DNA of 64,000 nt from Duganella radicis (GCF_009720825.1 NZ_WNKY01000022.1:1-64000), one strand, 5' to 3'. Counted from the first letter of the stretch, positions 16,353 to 25,457 are shown. Notes: generated by a model not told the origin, from the letters alone. Numbers and translations: made by a program.

Positions 16353-17012
16353 ATGTTTGACCAATCCGCAATATCCCCCTATTCCCTGGTATCCGACGAT
16401 CTGCAAGGCCGTATCCACGCCGCGCTGCACGCCATGCGCGCCGGCGTGCCGGTCATCCTGCTGGATGACTTCGACCGCGAAAACGAAGCGGACCTGATCG
16501 TCGCCGCCGAAAAAATGACCGTGCAGACCATGGCAATGATGATCCGCGAATGCAGCGGTATCGTGTGCCTGTGCCTGAGCGCCGACAAGGTGCGCGAGCT
16601 GGAATTGCCGATGATGGCTGCCAATAACGGCAGCCGCTATGGCACCCCGTTCACCGTGTCGATCGAGGCGCGCGAGGGCGTGACCACCGGCGTGTCGGCG
16701 GCCGACCGCGTGACCACCATCCGCGCGGCGACGGCGGCCGATGCCAGGCCGTCGGATCTGGTGCATCCGGGTCACGTGTTCCCGCTGCGCGCCACACCGG
16801 GCGGCGTATTGGCGCGCAAAGGCCATACCGAGGGTTCGGTGGACCTGGCCACCATGGCCGGCCTGAATCCATCGGCCGTGCTGTGCGAGCTAATGAACCC
16901 GGACGGCACCATGATGCGCGGCGCGGATATCGAGCGCTTCGCTGAACTGCATCAGATGCCTATCCTGACCATCGCCGAGATGATCGAGTGGCGTAAGAAG
17001 CATGGTGTCTAA
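16353..17012 (+). CDS. ribB: 3,4-dihydroxy-2-butanone-4-phosphate synthase
   Basis: A 219-residue cytosolic enzyme that turns ribulose 5-phosphate into 3,4-dihydroxy-2-butanone 4-phosphate plus formate, the four-carbon unit for riboflavin. The acidic metal-binding loop is [11 protein letters not shown] (residues 38-48), and the catalytic HPGHVFPL and [15 protein letters not shown] segments are intact. It lacks the GTP cyclohydrolase II half found in RibBA fusions, so that activity must be encoded elsewhere. It stands alone downstream of an FMN riboswitch, a frequent arrangement for an extra, FMN-controlled ribB. Its stop interlocks with that of the convergent efflux gene in CTAA. Confidence 0.95.
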   Translation: MFDQSAISPYSLVSDDLQGRIHAALHAMRAGVPVILLDDFDRENEADLIVAAEKMTVQTMAMMIRECSGIVCLCLSADKVRELELPMMAANNGSRYGTPFTVSIEAREGVTTGVSAADRVTTIRAATAADARPSDLVHPGHVFPLRATPGGVLARKGHTEGSVDLATMAGLNPSAVLCELMNPDGTMMRGADIERFAELHQMPILTIAEMIEWRKKHGV

Positions 17013-18391
17013 ACCGGCCTGGCGAGCTTGATGTAGCGGTACACCAGCAGCAAGGCGCCCGCGTATGTCGCCGCAATCAGCGTGAACGCCAGCGGCAGGC
17101 GCAGCGCCCACTGTGGCGCGATATGCATCACAGTGCCCATCATCGCCACGCCGACCAAAGCGCCGATCTGCCGGTTGGCGTTCAGCGCGGCGGCGGCGCT
17201 GTTGGCGTTGGCCTTGCCGGCCACCAGCATCACGGTGGCCGTCATGCCCGGGATCGCAATCCCGATCGCGACATTCATCACCACCGCCGCCGTCACCAGC
17301 AGCCAGTAAGGCGTCTCGGGGCGCAGCCCGACCAGCATCAACACCGCCATCGCCAATCCCGCCATCAGGCCATACAGCATTGGCGGCCGGGTGCCGACAC
17401 GCGCCGTAATCCGGCCGGAAGTCAGATTACCGATGGCGAAAGCAGCCATCATCGGTATCAGCCTGACGCCCGTTTGCAGCGCATCCGCACCGCCCTGCTG
17501 AATGAATAAACTCAGCAGGAACAACTGGCCGAACACCGCAAAGTTGATTAAAAAGCCAACCCCATTGGCTGCCGCAAATGCCGGCGTCTCAAACAAAGCC
17601 TTGGGCAGCAAGGGATGCGCGCCGGTGCGCTCGCGCCGCACCAGCAGCAATGCCGCGACCACGGCCAGCACGCCAGCAGCCAACACTTGCACCGACGCCC
17701 ATCCCAGCACCGGCCCTTCGATCAGCACAAAACTCAGCGCCGCCAGCGCCGCCACGCCCAGCGCGTGGCTCAACATGGACAAATCGCGCTCATGACGCGC
17801 CGTGGCCGGCGCCAGCACCTGCGTCAGCACGATGCCGAGCAAGCCAATCGGCACATTCACCCAGAACACGCTGCGCCAGCCAAATTCGTGCACCAGCAGG
17901 CCGCCCACCAGCGGACCGGCCGCCGACGAGCAGCCTACAATCGCCGACCACGTACCCAGCATGCGCGCCCGCGTAGCCTGATCCTCATAGGCATGCGTCA
18001 GCAGGCTCAAAGAACTCGGCATGAACAAGGCCGCACCGGCGCCTTGCAGCAGCCGCGCAGCGATCAAGGCATGGCCGCTCGGCGCCAGCGCGCACAGCAC
18101 CGAACCAAGTATGAACACACTCAAGCCTCCCTGATACACCGTCTTGGGGCCGAAGCGGTCCGCCAGCGCGCCGCCCGCCATCAGCAGCGCGGCAAAGGTC
18201 AAGGTGTAACCGTCCACCACCCAAACCAGCCCGGTGAGCGGCACCGACAGGCTGACCGAAATGTCGGACAACGCGGTATTGACGGCGGTGACGTCGATCA
18301 TCGCCATCACAAAGCCGATGGCCAGCGTCATCAGCATCAATAAAGGAGGTACGTGCCTTGCCGGCACGGCGGCGGTCGTGGAGGTATTCAT
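17009..18391 (-). CDS. MFS transporter, DHA2 (EmrB/QacA) type
   Basis: A 460-residue membrane protein with about fourteen predicted segments, the DHA2 drug:proton antiporter layout. Motif A-like [11 protein letters not shown] follows the second segment, and [14 protein letters not shown] in the first segment is the D1 motif of this family. It should export drugs or metabolites across the inner membrane. ATG 18391 is preceded by GAAGG and starts directly before the first membrane segment; upstream in-frame starts would add residues overlapping the divergent regulator region. The divergent LysR gene, with palindromes between, probably controls it. Confidence 0.88.
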   Translation of the reverse strand: MNTSTTAAVPARHVPPLLMLMTLAIGFVMAMIDVTAVNTALSDISVSLSVPLTGLVWVVDGYTLTFAALLMAGGALADRFGPKTVYQGGLSVFILGSVLCALAPSGHALIAARLLQGAGAALFMPSSLSLLTHAYEDQATRARMLGTWSAIVGCSSAAGPLVGGLLVHEFGWRSVFWVNVPIGLLGIVLTQVLAPATARHERDLSMLSHALGVAALAALSFVLIEGPVLGWASVQVLAAGVLAVVAALLLVRRERTGAHPLLPKALFETPAFAAANGVGFLINFAVFGQLFLLSLFIQQGGADALQTGVRLIPMMAAFAIGNLTSGRITARVGTRPPMLYGLMAGLAMAVLMLVGLRPETPYWLLVTAAVVMNVAIGIAIPGMTATVMLVAGKANANSAAAALNANRQIGALVGVAMMGTVMHIAPQWALRLPLAFTLIAATYAGALLLVYRYIKLARPV

Positions 18392-18410
18392 GCCTTCATG
18401 GTAGGCCGCT

Positions 18411-18463
18411 TGCATGATGCAGTAAATACGCATAACATCAGCACTCTGATGCAAAAATGCATC
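18411..18463. promoter_or_regulatory. two palindromes sharing GATGCA, candidate LysR operator
   Basis: Between the divergent MFS and LysR genes lie TGCAT-G-ATGCA (18411-18421) and GATGCA-AAAA-TGCATC (18448-18463). Both are built from the same ATGCA half-site and their centres are about 40 bp apart, a typical distance between the recognition and activation sites of a LysR tetramer. Confidence 0.45.
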
Positions 18464-18478
18464 TGCCTGGAGACCATT

Positions 18479-19345
18479 ATGGACTGGGATAACGCCCGCA
18501 TCTTCCTCGCCATCTACCGCAAAGGCACGTTGCGCTCCGCCGCCGCGCTGCTCGATATCGACCAGGCCACGGTCGGCCGCCGCCTCAACGCGCTGGAAAC
18601 CTCGCTCGGCGCGCGCCTGTTCCTGCGCACGCCGTCCGGCTACATGGCCACGCCGGCAGGCGAACTTGCTGTCAGCGCGGCCGAGAAGATGGAGCACGCC
18701 GCCTTGCAGTTCCAGCGCGAGATGCAGGGCATCGACAACCGCCTTTCCGGCGTGGTGCGGGTGACCACCTCCGACACCATGGCCGCGCACTTCGTCATCG
18801 CCGCCATGCAACGGTTGCATGTGCAGCATCCGGATATCCGCATCGCGCTCAGTACCAGCACCGCCATCACCAGCCTGACGCGGCGCGAGGCCGATCTGGC
18901 GGTACGCACGCTCAAGCCCACCAGCCCGGACCTGATCTCGCGCCACCTAAGCAAACGCAGCATGGGCCTCTACGCCACGCCGGGTTACATCAAAGCGCGC
19001 GGCATGCCGGAACCGGGCAACGGGCTGGCCGGGCACGACATCGTGATCTACCAATCTGCGGTGGCGCCGCGCCATCAGGAGAAGATCTGCCTTGAACCGG
19101 TGCACAACGCGCGCGTGGCGATGGAGGTCAACAGCGGACTGGCTATGATCGAAGCCGCGCGGCTCGGCATGGGCGTGGCCGAACTGCCCTGCCACATGGC
19201 CGACGGCGACAAGCGGCTGGTGCGCATCTGGCCGGAACGGGTCGACCACTACGACGTGTGGCTGGTGATGCACGCCGACTTAAGCCGCAGCGCCCGCGTG
19301 CGGGCGGCCGCCGACGCCATCATCGCCAGCTTCCCGGACAAGTAG
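18479..19345 (+). CDS. LysR family transcriptional regulator
   Basis: A 288-residue LysR-type protein: winged helix-turn-helix at residues 3-60 (FLAIYRKGTLRSAAALLDID), then a periplasmic-binding-like effector domain. ATG 18479 was chosen because GGAG stands nine bases upstream and the protein then starts MDWDNARIFLAI at the normal distance from the helix-turn-helix. It is divergent from an MFS efflux gene, which it most likely regulates; shared palindromes lie between them. It is followed 40 bp later by the MCE-type transport genes, which may have their own start signal. Confidence 0.88.
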   Translation: MDWDNARIFLAIYRKGTLRSAAALLDIDQATVGRRLNALETSLGARLFLRTPSGYMATPAGELAVSAAEKMEHAALQFQREMQGIDNRLSGVVRVTTSDTMAAHFVIAAMQRLHVQHPDIRIALSTSTAITSLTRREADLAVRTLKPTSPDLISRHLSKRSMGLYATPGYIKARGMPEPGNGLAGHDIVIYQSAVAPRHQEKICLEPVHNARVAMEVNSGLAMIEAARLGMGVAELPCHMADGDKRLVRIWPERVDHYDVWLVMHADLSRSARVRAAADAIIASFPDK

Positions 19346-19373
19346 CGTGCTCCTGCCCAGGCCACGACGGTGC

Positions 19374-19379
19374 TAATAT
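19374..19379 (+). promoter_or_regulatory. -10-like hexamer for a possibly leaderless mlaE-type mRNA
   Basis: TAATAT, preceded by TGC (extended -10 form), ends six bases before ATG 19386. Transcription would then begin at or beside the start codon. No Shine-Dalgarno sequence and no clear -35 are visible. Confidence 0.35.
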
Positions 19380-19385
19380 GCCAAC

Positions 19386-20150
19386 ATGAATACGCAAGCA
19401 TCCACACTTGGCATCCTGCAAAGACTGCACCAAGGCGCTGTCGCCTGGCTGCACGGTTGGTGGCGGCTGCTGCATTTCGCGGTGCTAATGTTTTCCATGG
19501 CGCTGACGCCGGCCAGCTATGGCCGCGCCAATCGTCCGGTGCTCGCCCGCCACCTCGTGGCGGACACGGTGCCCAATCTGGCGTGGTACGGCGTGCTGTC
19601 GGCGCTGGTGAGCCTTGTGCTGATACGCATTGTGGTGGTGACGTCGCAGAGTTACGGCCTGTCGCGCTTTGCGCTGGAGATGGTGGTACGGGTGCTGGTG
19701 CTGGAATTGATACCGCTGACCGCCGCCGCTTTCGTCGCCCTGCGCACCACCCTGCCAGCAGGACTGGAACTGGCGCAGCGCCGCCATGCGGCCGGCACGG
19801 CCAGCGGCAGCGAGCTGCATCGCGAATTTTTCCCGCGCGTGGTTGCGAGCATTTTTGCGGTGTGGATGCTGGCGGCGGCCAGTTGCGTGCTGACGCTGAT
19901 CCTGGCCTATCTGTCGCTGTATGGCTTTACACCATGGGCGCTGGCTGGTTACACGCGCGTGGTCGGGCAGGTGTTCAATCCCGCGGTCACGCTGATACTG
20001 GTGCTGAAGATTGTATTCTTCAGTTTTGCGGTCGGGTTGATTCCGATGGCGACCTCCACGCGCATCTCGCACGGCCTGTCGGACATGGTCCGGGTGTTTG
20101 GCGTGATGCTGCTGATCGAGGTCGCATCGCTGATGGGTAATTACTACTGA
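19386..20150 (+). CDS. MlaE-like ABC permease (lipid transport)
   Basis: A 254-residue inner-membrane protein with five or six membrane segments, matching the MlaE/YrbE permease family that pairs with MCE proteins to move phospholipids or other lipids between membranes. The usual EFFPRVVAS-like motif region and the C-terminal LIEVASLMGNYY are visible. Its stop codon is one base before the start of an MCE-domain gene, so they form an operon. The partner MlaF-type ATPase that normally stands first in such operons is missing here. No Shine-Dalgarno site is seen; see the -10 hexamer just upstream. Confidence 0.8.
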   Translation: MNTQASTLGILQRLHQGAVAWLHGWWRLLHFAVLMFSMALTPASYGRANRPVLARHLVADTVPNLAWYGVLSALVSLVLIRIVVVTSQSYGLSRFALEMVVRVLVLELIPLTAAAFVALRTTLPAGLELAQRRHAAGTASGSELHREFFPRVVASIFAVWMLAAASCVLTLILAYLSLYGFTPWALAGYTRVVGQVFNPAVTLILVLKIVFFSFAVGLIPMATSTRISHGLSDMVRVFGVMLLIEVASLMGNYY

Positions 20151-20151
20151 T

Positions 20152-21120
20152 ATGACAGAACAGAACAACGAAGCCGCGCCGGTACGCAATGCCGAATTCA
20201 AGGCCGCCGTGCTGCTGGTGCTGATGGTGGTGCTGGTGCTTGGATCGGCGGTGTATCTGCTGTATGCACGTGGCGCGTTCGAGTCGACGCAGACGCTGAT
20301 CTTGCAGGCCGACGATTCCGAGGGTGTGGTGGTCGGCATGGACGTCACCTTTGCCGGCTTCCCCATCGGCCGGGTGCGGCGCATCGAATTGAGCCCGGAG
20401 GGCAAGGCGCGCGTGGTGGTGGACGTGCCGCGCCAGGACGCGCACTGGCTGCGCAGTTCCAGCATCTTCACGCTGGAGCGTGGACTGGTGGGCGGCGCCA
20501 AGCTGCGCGCGTTCAGCGGGATTCCGACCGATCCGCCGCTGGAAGATGGCGCCGCACGCTCACTGCTGGTGGGCGATCCGGGCGCGGAGATTCCGCGTCT
20601 GCTGGCGGCGGCCAAGGATCTGCTGCAAAACCTGAACGACCTGACGGCGGAAAATTCGGCGCTGGCGGCGTCGCTGGCCAATGTGGCGGGCGTGACGGGC
20701 AAGCTGAATGGCCCGCATGGCGCCATGGGCCTGATCGCCGGCGATGAGAAAAGCGCCCAGCAGCTGGCGGATCGCGCCAACAAATTGCTCGTGACGGTCA
20801 ATGCGCTGGCGGTCAAGGCGGATAGCCTGATCGGCCATGCCGACGAGCGGGTATTCGGCCCGGCCGGTGTGGCGACCGATGCACAGGCCACCATCCAGCA
20901 GCTCAACGCCTTGCTGGCCGACGCGCGCAATTCGCTCAAGAAGATGGATGCGGTGCTGGTTGAGGCGCAGGCGGTGGCGTCCAACACCAAGGAAGCAACC
21001 GCGGACTTGGGCACGCTGCGCGGCGAAGTGGAAAGCAGCTTGCGGCGCGTAGAGCAGTTGGTGAATGAGATTAACCGCAAATGGCCGTTCAAGCGCGATA
21101 CGGAGATCAAGCTGCCATGA
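20152..21120 (+). CDS. MlaD/MCE domain protein
   Basis: A 322-residue protein with one N-terminal membrane segment (about residues 17-38) and a single MCE domain (about residues 45-125, including VVVGMDVTFAGFPIGRVRRIEL). The rest is a long helical tail with heptad-like leucines and alanines (residues 160-310), the layout of MlaD-type substrate-binding subunits that form hexameric rings in the periplasm. It sits between the MlaE-like permease (1 bp gap) and a lipoprotein gene whose ATG overlaps this stop (ATGA). Confidence 0.85.
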   Translation: MTEQNNEAAPVRNAEFKAAVLLVLMVVLVLGSAVYLLYARGAFESTQTLILQADDSEGVVVGMDVTFAGFPIGRVRRIELSPEGKARVVVDVPRQDAHWLRSSSIFTLERGLVGGAKLRAFSGIPTDPPLEDGAARSLLVGDPGAEIPRLLAAAKDLLQNLNDLTAENSALAASLANVAGVTGKLNGPHGAMGLIAGDEKSAQQLADRANKLLVTVNALAVKADSLIGHADERVFGPAGVATDAQATIQQLNALLADARNSLKKMDAVLVEAQAVASNTKEATADLGTLRGEVESSLRRVEQLVNEINRKWPFKRDTEIKLP

Positions 21121-21938
21121 AAAAGACAAGCATCTCGCACGCCGCCACACCGCAGCCGACGCCGCGCCCACACGGCGCGCTTGCGGCAGCGCTGTCCGCA
21201 GCCCTGCTGCTGGCCGGCTGCGGCAGCAATCCACCGGTGCCGGACTGGCAGATGACAGCACACGGCAGCATCGAGCGCGCGACGTCAGCCTACATGAGCG
21301 GCAACGCGCGCGTGGAAGCCGCCGAATTCGCGCGCGCCCGCGAAGCGCTGGCCAGCACCGGCAAGGTAGACCTGATCATCCGCGCAGAACTGATCCGCTG
21401 CGCCGCCCGCGTCGCCTCGCTGGTGTTCGAAGGCTGCACCGGCTACGACAAGCTGGCCCAGGACGCCAGCCCCGCCGACCGCGCCTACGCCACCTACCTC
21501 GCCGGCCGCCTCCCCGCCGCTCCCGCGCCAGCCCAACCAGCCATCGCTCCCCAGCCCGGCGCGATGCCTTCGACCACGCAGTCCCCCACCACCGCGTTGC
21601 CGCCGACTGCCGCACCGCTTGCGGCGGCCGATCTGGCACTGCTGCCGGAGCAGCACCGCGCAGTGGCGGCGGCGGCGAGCGATGTGACGGCGGCGGGCGC
21701 GGTTCAAGCTATCGCCGATCCGCTTTCCCGCCTGGTCGCCAGCGGCGTCCTTCTGCGCGCCGGCCGCGCCACGCCTCAACTCCTGGCGGACGCAGTGGAA
21801 ACCGCATCCGCCCAAGGCTGGCGCCGGCCACTCCTCGCCTGGCTAGGCGTGCAGGCCATGCGCGCGGAACAAGCAGGCGACACCATCGAAGCCCAACGCA
21901 TCAAGCGCCGCATCGCCCTGATCACGAATCCAACCTAA
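21117..21938 (+). CDS. lipoprotein of unknown family in the MCE operon
   Basis: A 273-residue protein with a lipoprotein signal ending in the lipobox LLLAGCG (cysteine near residue 35), so it should be anchored to a membrane facing the periplasm. A helical first half (DWQMTAHGSIERATSAYMSG) is followed by a long Pro/Ala linker (about residues 135-180) and a second helical part. I do not recognise a named family, and it does not resemble PqiC. ATG 21117 overlaps the MCE gene stop, so the product probably works with that transport system, for example bridging to the outer membrane. Confidence 0.75.
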   Translation: MKKTSISHAATPQPTPRPHGALAAALSAALLLAGCGSNPPVPDWQMTAHGSIERATSAYMSGNARVEAAEFARAREALASTGKVDLIIRAELIRCAARVASLVFEGCTGYDKLAQDASPADRAYATYLAGRLPAAPAPAQPAIAPQPGAMPSTTQSPTTALPPTAAPLAAADLALLPEQHRAVAAAASDVTAAGAVQAIADPLSRLVASGVLLRAGRATPQLLADAVETASAQGWRRPLLAWLGVQAMRAEQAGDTIEAQRIKRRIALITNPT

Positions 21939-21940
21939 CC

Positions 21941-22441
21941 ATGACCACCACCGCAACCACCATCCCGCAGCAAAGCGAAATCGCCCAGCGCCTGCCCGGA
22001 GCGGACTTCCACGATTGCTACACCATGGACACGCAACCGAACCAGCTCTCCGCACTGGAGACCTATCTGAAAGTCGCCGCCACCACACCACGCTGGGTCA
22101 ACCTGGCCATGGCCCTGCGCAACCGTATTGTCAAACTGTTCGGACTGAAAGACCTCGGCCTGCTCAGCGCCATCGATCCCGCCAAACCGGCCAGCGCCTA
22201 CCAGGTTGGCGACCGTGTCGGCATCTTCCGCATCCGCTACCTGAGCGAACAGGAAGTCATCCTCGGGGATGCCGACAAACACCTGCGCGTTGAACTCTCG
22301 GTCTGCAAAACGCCGCACCAAGTCTCTGTCAGCACAGTGGTCCACATCCACAACGCGTTGGGACGTATCTACATGTTCTTCGTCGCCCCGGCGCACCGCC
22401 GTATCGTTCCCGCCACGATGAGGAAAGCCAGCTTCCTGTAA
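21941..22441 (+). CDS. DUF2867 domain protein
   Basis: A 166-residue soluble protein resembling the DUF2867 family. It has the typical opening SEIAQRLPGADFHDCYTMD, a middle segment YQVGDRVGIFRIRYLSEQEVILGDADKHL and a C-terminal VSVSTVVHIHNALGRIYMFFVAPAHRRIVP. DUF2867 proteins have a SRPBCC-like fold and are often fused to NAD-binding sugar or lipid epimerase-like domains; no reaction is known for the stand-alone form. It starts two bases after the lipoprotein stop and may belong to the same transcript. Confidence 0.75.
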   Translation: MTTTATTIPQQSEIAQRLPGADFHDCYTMDTQPNQLSALETYLKVAATTPRWVNLAMALRNRIVKLFGLKDLGLLSAIDPAKPASAYQVGDRVGIFRIRYLSEQEVILGDADKHLRVELSVCKTPHQVSVSTVVHIHNALGRIYMFFVAPAHRRIVPATMRKASFL

Positions 22442-22471
22442 AATCCCGCTTCCAACGCACCAAGGATTTAC

Positions 22472-23434
22472 ATGGCATCCTCCTTCACTCGCCCGTTGCG
22501 CGGGCTTTTCGCGCTAGCCGCGCTGACCTGCGCGATGCTGGCCCATGCCGCTCCGCAGAAAGTCATCGTCGACATGGACATCGGCGACGACATCGACGAT
22601 GCCTTTGCCCTTGGTCTTCTGCTGCAAAGCCCGGAAATCGACATCGTCGGCATCACTACCGCCTGGGGCGACACCGCCCTGCGTGCGCAACTGCTGGAAC
22701 GCATGCTGCGCGAAACAGGCCACAGCAACATCCCGGTCGCCCAAGGCATCCGCGCCACCGGCAACCCGCAGCCATTCACACAAGCGCGCTACGCCCAGCG
22801 CGGCGCACTGCCGGCCAAAATCGACGCGGTCGACTTCATGCTCGACCAGATTAAGCGCCAGCCCGGCCAGATCACCCTGCTGGCCCTTGGCCCGCTGACC
22901 AACATCGGCGCCGCCATCCAGCGCGACGCCGCCACCTTCGGCAAACTCAAACAAGTCGCCATGATGGGCGGCTCGGTGCGCAGCGGCTACCGCAAATCGC
23001 AATACGTGCCATCGCGTCCGGCCGACAAGGAATACAACATCGTCTCCGACATCGCCGGCGCACAAAAGCTGTTCACCTCCGGCGTGCCTATCGTGATGAT
23101 GCCGATCGACTCCACCCAGATCCGCCTCGACGAAGTGGAACGCAATGCCCTGCTCGGCCACGGCTCGCGCATCACCGACCAACTGGCCCTGCTCTACCAC
23201 CAATGGATCAACGCCTACCAGCCATGGTCCAGCAACATGCCATCGCTGTTCGACGTGGTGCCAGTGGCATGGATGCTCGACCCGACCGTCTGCCCGACCA
23301 CGCCGCTCCGCATCGTGGTCGACAACGAAGGCTACACCCGCGAGCAAGCGGGCGCACCCAACGCACAGGTGTGCCTGGCCTCCGACCAGAAACGCTTCTT
23401 TGAAATCTTCATGCCACGACTGTTGAAGGATTAA
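22472..23434 (+). CDS. secreted nucleoside hydrolase
   Basis: A 320-residue inosine/uridine-preferring nucleoside hydrolase family enzyme with a signal peptide (about residues 1-26, ending AHA). The calcium-binding signature DMDIGDDIDDAFAL lies right after the mature start (residues 34-47), and the conserved LALGPLTNIG and MMGGSV segments follow. It should split the N-glycosidic bond of ribonucleosides in the periplasm or outside, feeding purine or pyrimidine salvage. The normal family length is about 310, so it is complete. The yciH-type gene starts 3 bp downstream. Confidence 0.9.
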   Translation: MASSFTRPLRGLFALAALTCAMLAHAAPQKVIVDMDIGDDIDDAFALGLLLQSPEIDIVGITTAWGDTALRAQLLERMLRETGHSNIPVAQGIRATGNPQPFTQARYAQRGALPAKIDAVDFMLDQIKRQPGQITLLALGPLTNIGAAIQRDAATFGKLKQVAMMGGSVRSGYRKSQYVPSRPADKEYNIVSDIAGAQKLFTSGVPIVMMPIDSTQIRLDEVERNALLGHGSRITDQLALLYHQWINAYQPWSSNMPSLFDVVPVAWMLDPTVCPTTPLRIVVDNEGYTREQAGAPNAQVCLASDQKRFFEIFMPRLLKD

Positions 23435-23437
23435 GCC

Positions 23438-23782
23438 ATGGCCCTCGTCTACTCCACCGAAACCGGCCGCATGTGCCCCGACTGCCGCAAGCCGCTGAGC
23501 GCTTGCAGCTGCAAAGACGCCTCCAAGGCCAAACCTGCCGGCGACGGCAACGTCAAAGTATCGCGCGAATCCAAGGGGCGCGGCGGCAAGACCGTCACGC
23601 TGGTGCGTGGTCTCCCGCTGGACGCCGACGCACTGGCCGCATTGGGCAAACAACTGCGCAGCGCCTGCGGCTCCGGCGGCACCGTCAAGGACGGCGTACT
23701 TGAAATCCAGGGCGACCACTGCGAACGCGTGATGGCCGAACTGGCTAAACTCGGCCACAAACCCAAGCGCGTAGGCGGCTAA
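23438..23782 (+). CDS. yciH: YciH/Sui1 (eIF1-like) translation factor
   Basis: A 114-residue protein. The first 35 residues carry four cysteines in the pattern CPDCRKPLSACSC, which could bind zinc. Residues 40-112 match the SUI1/eIF1 fold, including GRGGKTVTLVRGL and the C-terminal KDGVLEIQGDHCERVMAELAKLGHK. Bacterial YciH can act on the 30S subunit and discriminates against non-canonical initiation, but it is not essential. It is 3 bp downstream of the nucleoside hydrolase, and its stop is 3 bp from that of the convergent hydrolase. Confidence 0.92.
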   Translation: MALVYSTETGRMCPDCRKPLSACSCKDASKAKPAGDGNVKVSRESKGRGGKTVTLVRGLPLDADALAALGKQLRSACGSGGTVKDGVLEIQGDHCERVMAELAKLGHKPKRVGG

Positions 23783-23785
23783 GCC

Positions 23786-24394
23786 TTACTTGATTGTACG
23801 CTGGACCGACATGAAGATATTGTCGCGCTCCAGCGCCTTCCCCTCGCGCACTGCGGCAATCCAGTCCTCGGTGCTGCCCACGGCGGCAAAGCTGGAATGG
23901 AACACCGTGCTGAATACGCGGTGAATCTCTTCCGCACTGGCCTTGCCGGCCGCATTCTCATACGACGGCGAACCGCCGGCGTCGGACAGGAACTCCACCG
24001 TCAATCCCTTGTGCGCCGCTTCGTAAATGGTGGCGGCATCGCAGTTATGCGTCATGTAGCCGACGATGGTCAGGGTATCGATACCGTTGTCGGTCACCCA
24101 TTGCGCCAGATCGGTACCGGTAAACACGCTGGCATAGACCTTGTTGATATGGTGCGTGGCCGGGCGTTTGGCCACATCCGCGTGCAACTGCCAGCCATCC
24201 GAGCCTTTGGCGAAGATCGGTGACTGTTCCGGCGCATCATGCTGCACCACCACAACCGGAATGCCAGCCGCGCGCGCCGCATCCATGGCGCGGGTGATAT
24301 TCGGCAGCGAGACGGCCACCGGTGGATATTCAATCTTCATTTGACCGGTGAAGTATTCGTTTTGCACATCGATGACAATCAGGGCACGGCGCAT
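23786..24394 (-). CDS. isochorismatase-like cysteine hydrolase
   Basis: A 202-residue enzyme of the isochorismatase-like hydrolase family. The catalytic triad is visible: Asp in LIVIDVQNEYF (D9), Lys in HINKVYASVF, and Cys in VGYMTHNCDAATIYEA. Members cleave amide or ether bonds in small molecules such as nicotinamide; the exact substrate is unknown. ATG 24394 was chosen because the protein then begins MRRALIVIDVQ, as is typical. It is divergent from a GlxA-type regulator, a pairing common for this enzyme family, and is probably its target. Confidence 0.88.
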   Translation of the reverse strand: MRRALIVIDVQNEYFTGQMKIEYPPVAVSLPNITRAMDAARAAGIPVVVVQHDAPEQSPIFAKGSDGWQLHADVAKRPATHHINKVYASVFTGTDLAQWVTDNGIDTLTIVGYMTHNCDAATIYEAAHKGLTVEFLSDAGGSPSYENAAGKASAEEIHRVFSTVFHSSFAAVGSTEDWIAAVREGKALERDNIFMSVQRTIK

Positions 24395-24479
24395 TTGAGT
24401 TCTCCTCAGTGAGTTACGATGAGAGACATTGTGCGCTTGCGCGCGTCCGGCCAACAGTGGCCCGAAGGCATACAAACGA

Positions 24480-24485
24480 TATAAT
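24480..24485 (+). promoter_or_regulatory. -10 hexamer TATAAT, possible leaderless start
   Basis: A perfect TATAAT ends six bases before ATG 24492 of the GlxA-type regulator, so transcription would begin at the A of the ATG. No Shine-Dalgarno sequence is present and the -35 is weak. Confidence 0.45.
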
Positions 24486-24491
24486 TGGGCC

Positions 24492-25457
24492 ATGAATACG
24501 CCAATGAATACACCAACCTCGCGCTGCCACAGGATCGCCGTCATCGCGTTTGACGGCATCACGCCGTTCCATTTGTCCGTGCCCGGCATGGTGTTCCGCG
24601 ACGCGGGCTTCGAGCTGAAAATCTGCTCAGCCGATCCGTCGCCGCTACGCACCACTGGTGGTTTCGACATCACCGTCCAGCATAGCCTGCGCGCACTGAG
24701 CCACGCCGACATCGTCATCCTGCCGACGTGGCACGACGACTGCCGCCCGGCGCCGGTGGTCCTGCTGGAGGCCCTCAAGCGCGCCCACAAGCGCGGTGCG
24801 CGCATCGTTGGCCTGTGCCTCGGCGCTTTTCCGCTGGCCGAAGCCGGCCTGCTGGATGGCCGCAGCGCCACCACGCACTGGTCGTTTGCCGACCTGCTGG
24901 CCGAACGCCACCCGGCCGTCGCGCTGGATCGCGAGGTACTGTATGTCGATGATGACGTGCTGACTTCGGCAGGCGTGGCGGCCGGACTGGATTGCTGCCT
25001 GCATCTGCTGCGCCAGTTGCGCGGCGCGGAGGCAGCCAACCATGTGGCGCGGCAGTTGGTGGTGGCGCCGCACCGGCAAGGCGGCCAGGCGCAATTCATT
25101 GAGCGCCCGGTGCCGGCCAGCGGTAGCGACGACCGTTTTGCGCAGGTGCTGGACTGGGTCAACCGGCATCTCGCGGACAACCATAGCATCGACGCGCTGG
25201 CGGCGCGTGCGGCCATGAGCCGCCGTAACTTCACGCGCCACTTCCGCGACGCCACCGGCACCTCGTTCAAGCAATGGCTATTGAATCAGCGTGTAGCGCA
25301 CGCGCAGCGGCTACTGGAGAGCAGCGATGCGTCGATCGAAGTGGTCGCGCAGGAAGCCGGTTTTGGTTCGGCGCTGTCGCTGCGGCAGCACTTCCAGGCG
25401 ACGCTGCGCACTTCACCATCGGCCTACCGCCGGCAGTTCCGTGATAGCGCGGCCTGA
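24492..25457 (+). CDS. GlxA family transcriptional regulator (DJ-1/PfpI domain + AraC HTH)
   Basis: A 321-residue regulator. Residues 15-180 are an inactive amidase-like DJ-1/PfpI domain (the nucleophile-elbow region reads RIVGLCLGAFPLAEAGLLDG, so a cysteine is present). Residues 210-315 form the double helix-turn-helix of AraC proteins (AARAAMSRRNFTRHFRDATG and VAQEAGFGSALSLRQHF). It lies divergent from a cysteine hydrolase gene with 97 bp between and probably controls it. The ATG follows a perfect -10 hexamer by six bases, suggesting a leaderless message. Its stop abuts that of the convergent helicase gene. Confidence 0.9.
   Translation: MNTPMNTPTSRCHRIAVIAFDGITPFHLSVPGMVFRDAGFELKICSADPSPLRTTGGFDITVQHSLRALSHADIVILPTWHDDCRPAPVVLLEALKRAHKRGARIVGLCLGAFPLAEAGLLDGRSATTHWSFADLLAERHPAVALDREVLYVDDDVLTSAGVAAGLDCCLHLLRQLRGAEAANHVARQLVVAPHRQGGQAQFIERPVPASGSDDRFAQVLDWVNRHLADNHSIDALAARAAMSRRNFTRHFRDATGTSFKQWLLNQRVAHAQRLLESSDASIEVVAQEAGFGSALSLRQHFQATLRTSPSAYRRQFRDSAA

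Noticed and set aside
21065-21940. A long open frame upstream of and in frame with the DUF2867 gene
   Set aside because: The first 290 codons lie over the MCE-lipoprotein genes and are Arg/Pro-rich without motifs; the real protein starts at ATG 21941.
23786-25270. A 494-codon version of the cysteine hydrolase
   Set aside because: Its extra 290 N-terminal residues run across the divergent regulator gene on the opposite strand; the family starts at MRRALIVIDVQ, position 24394.
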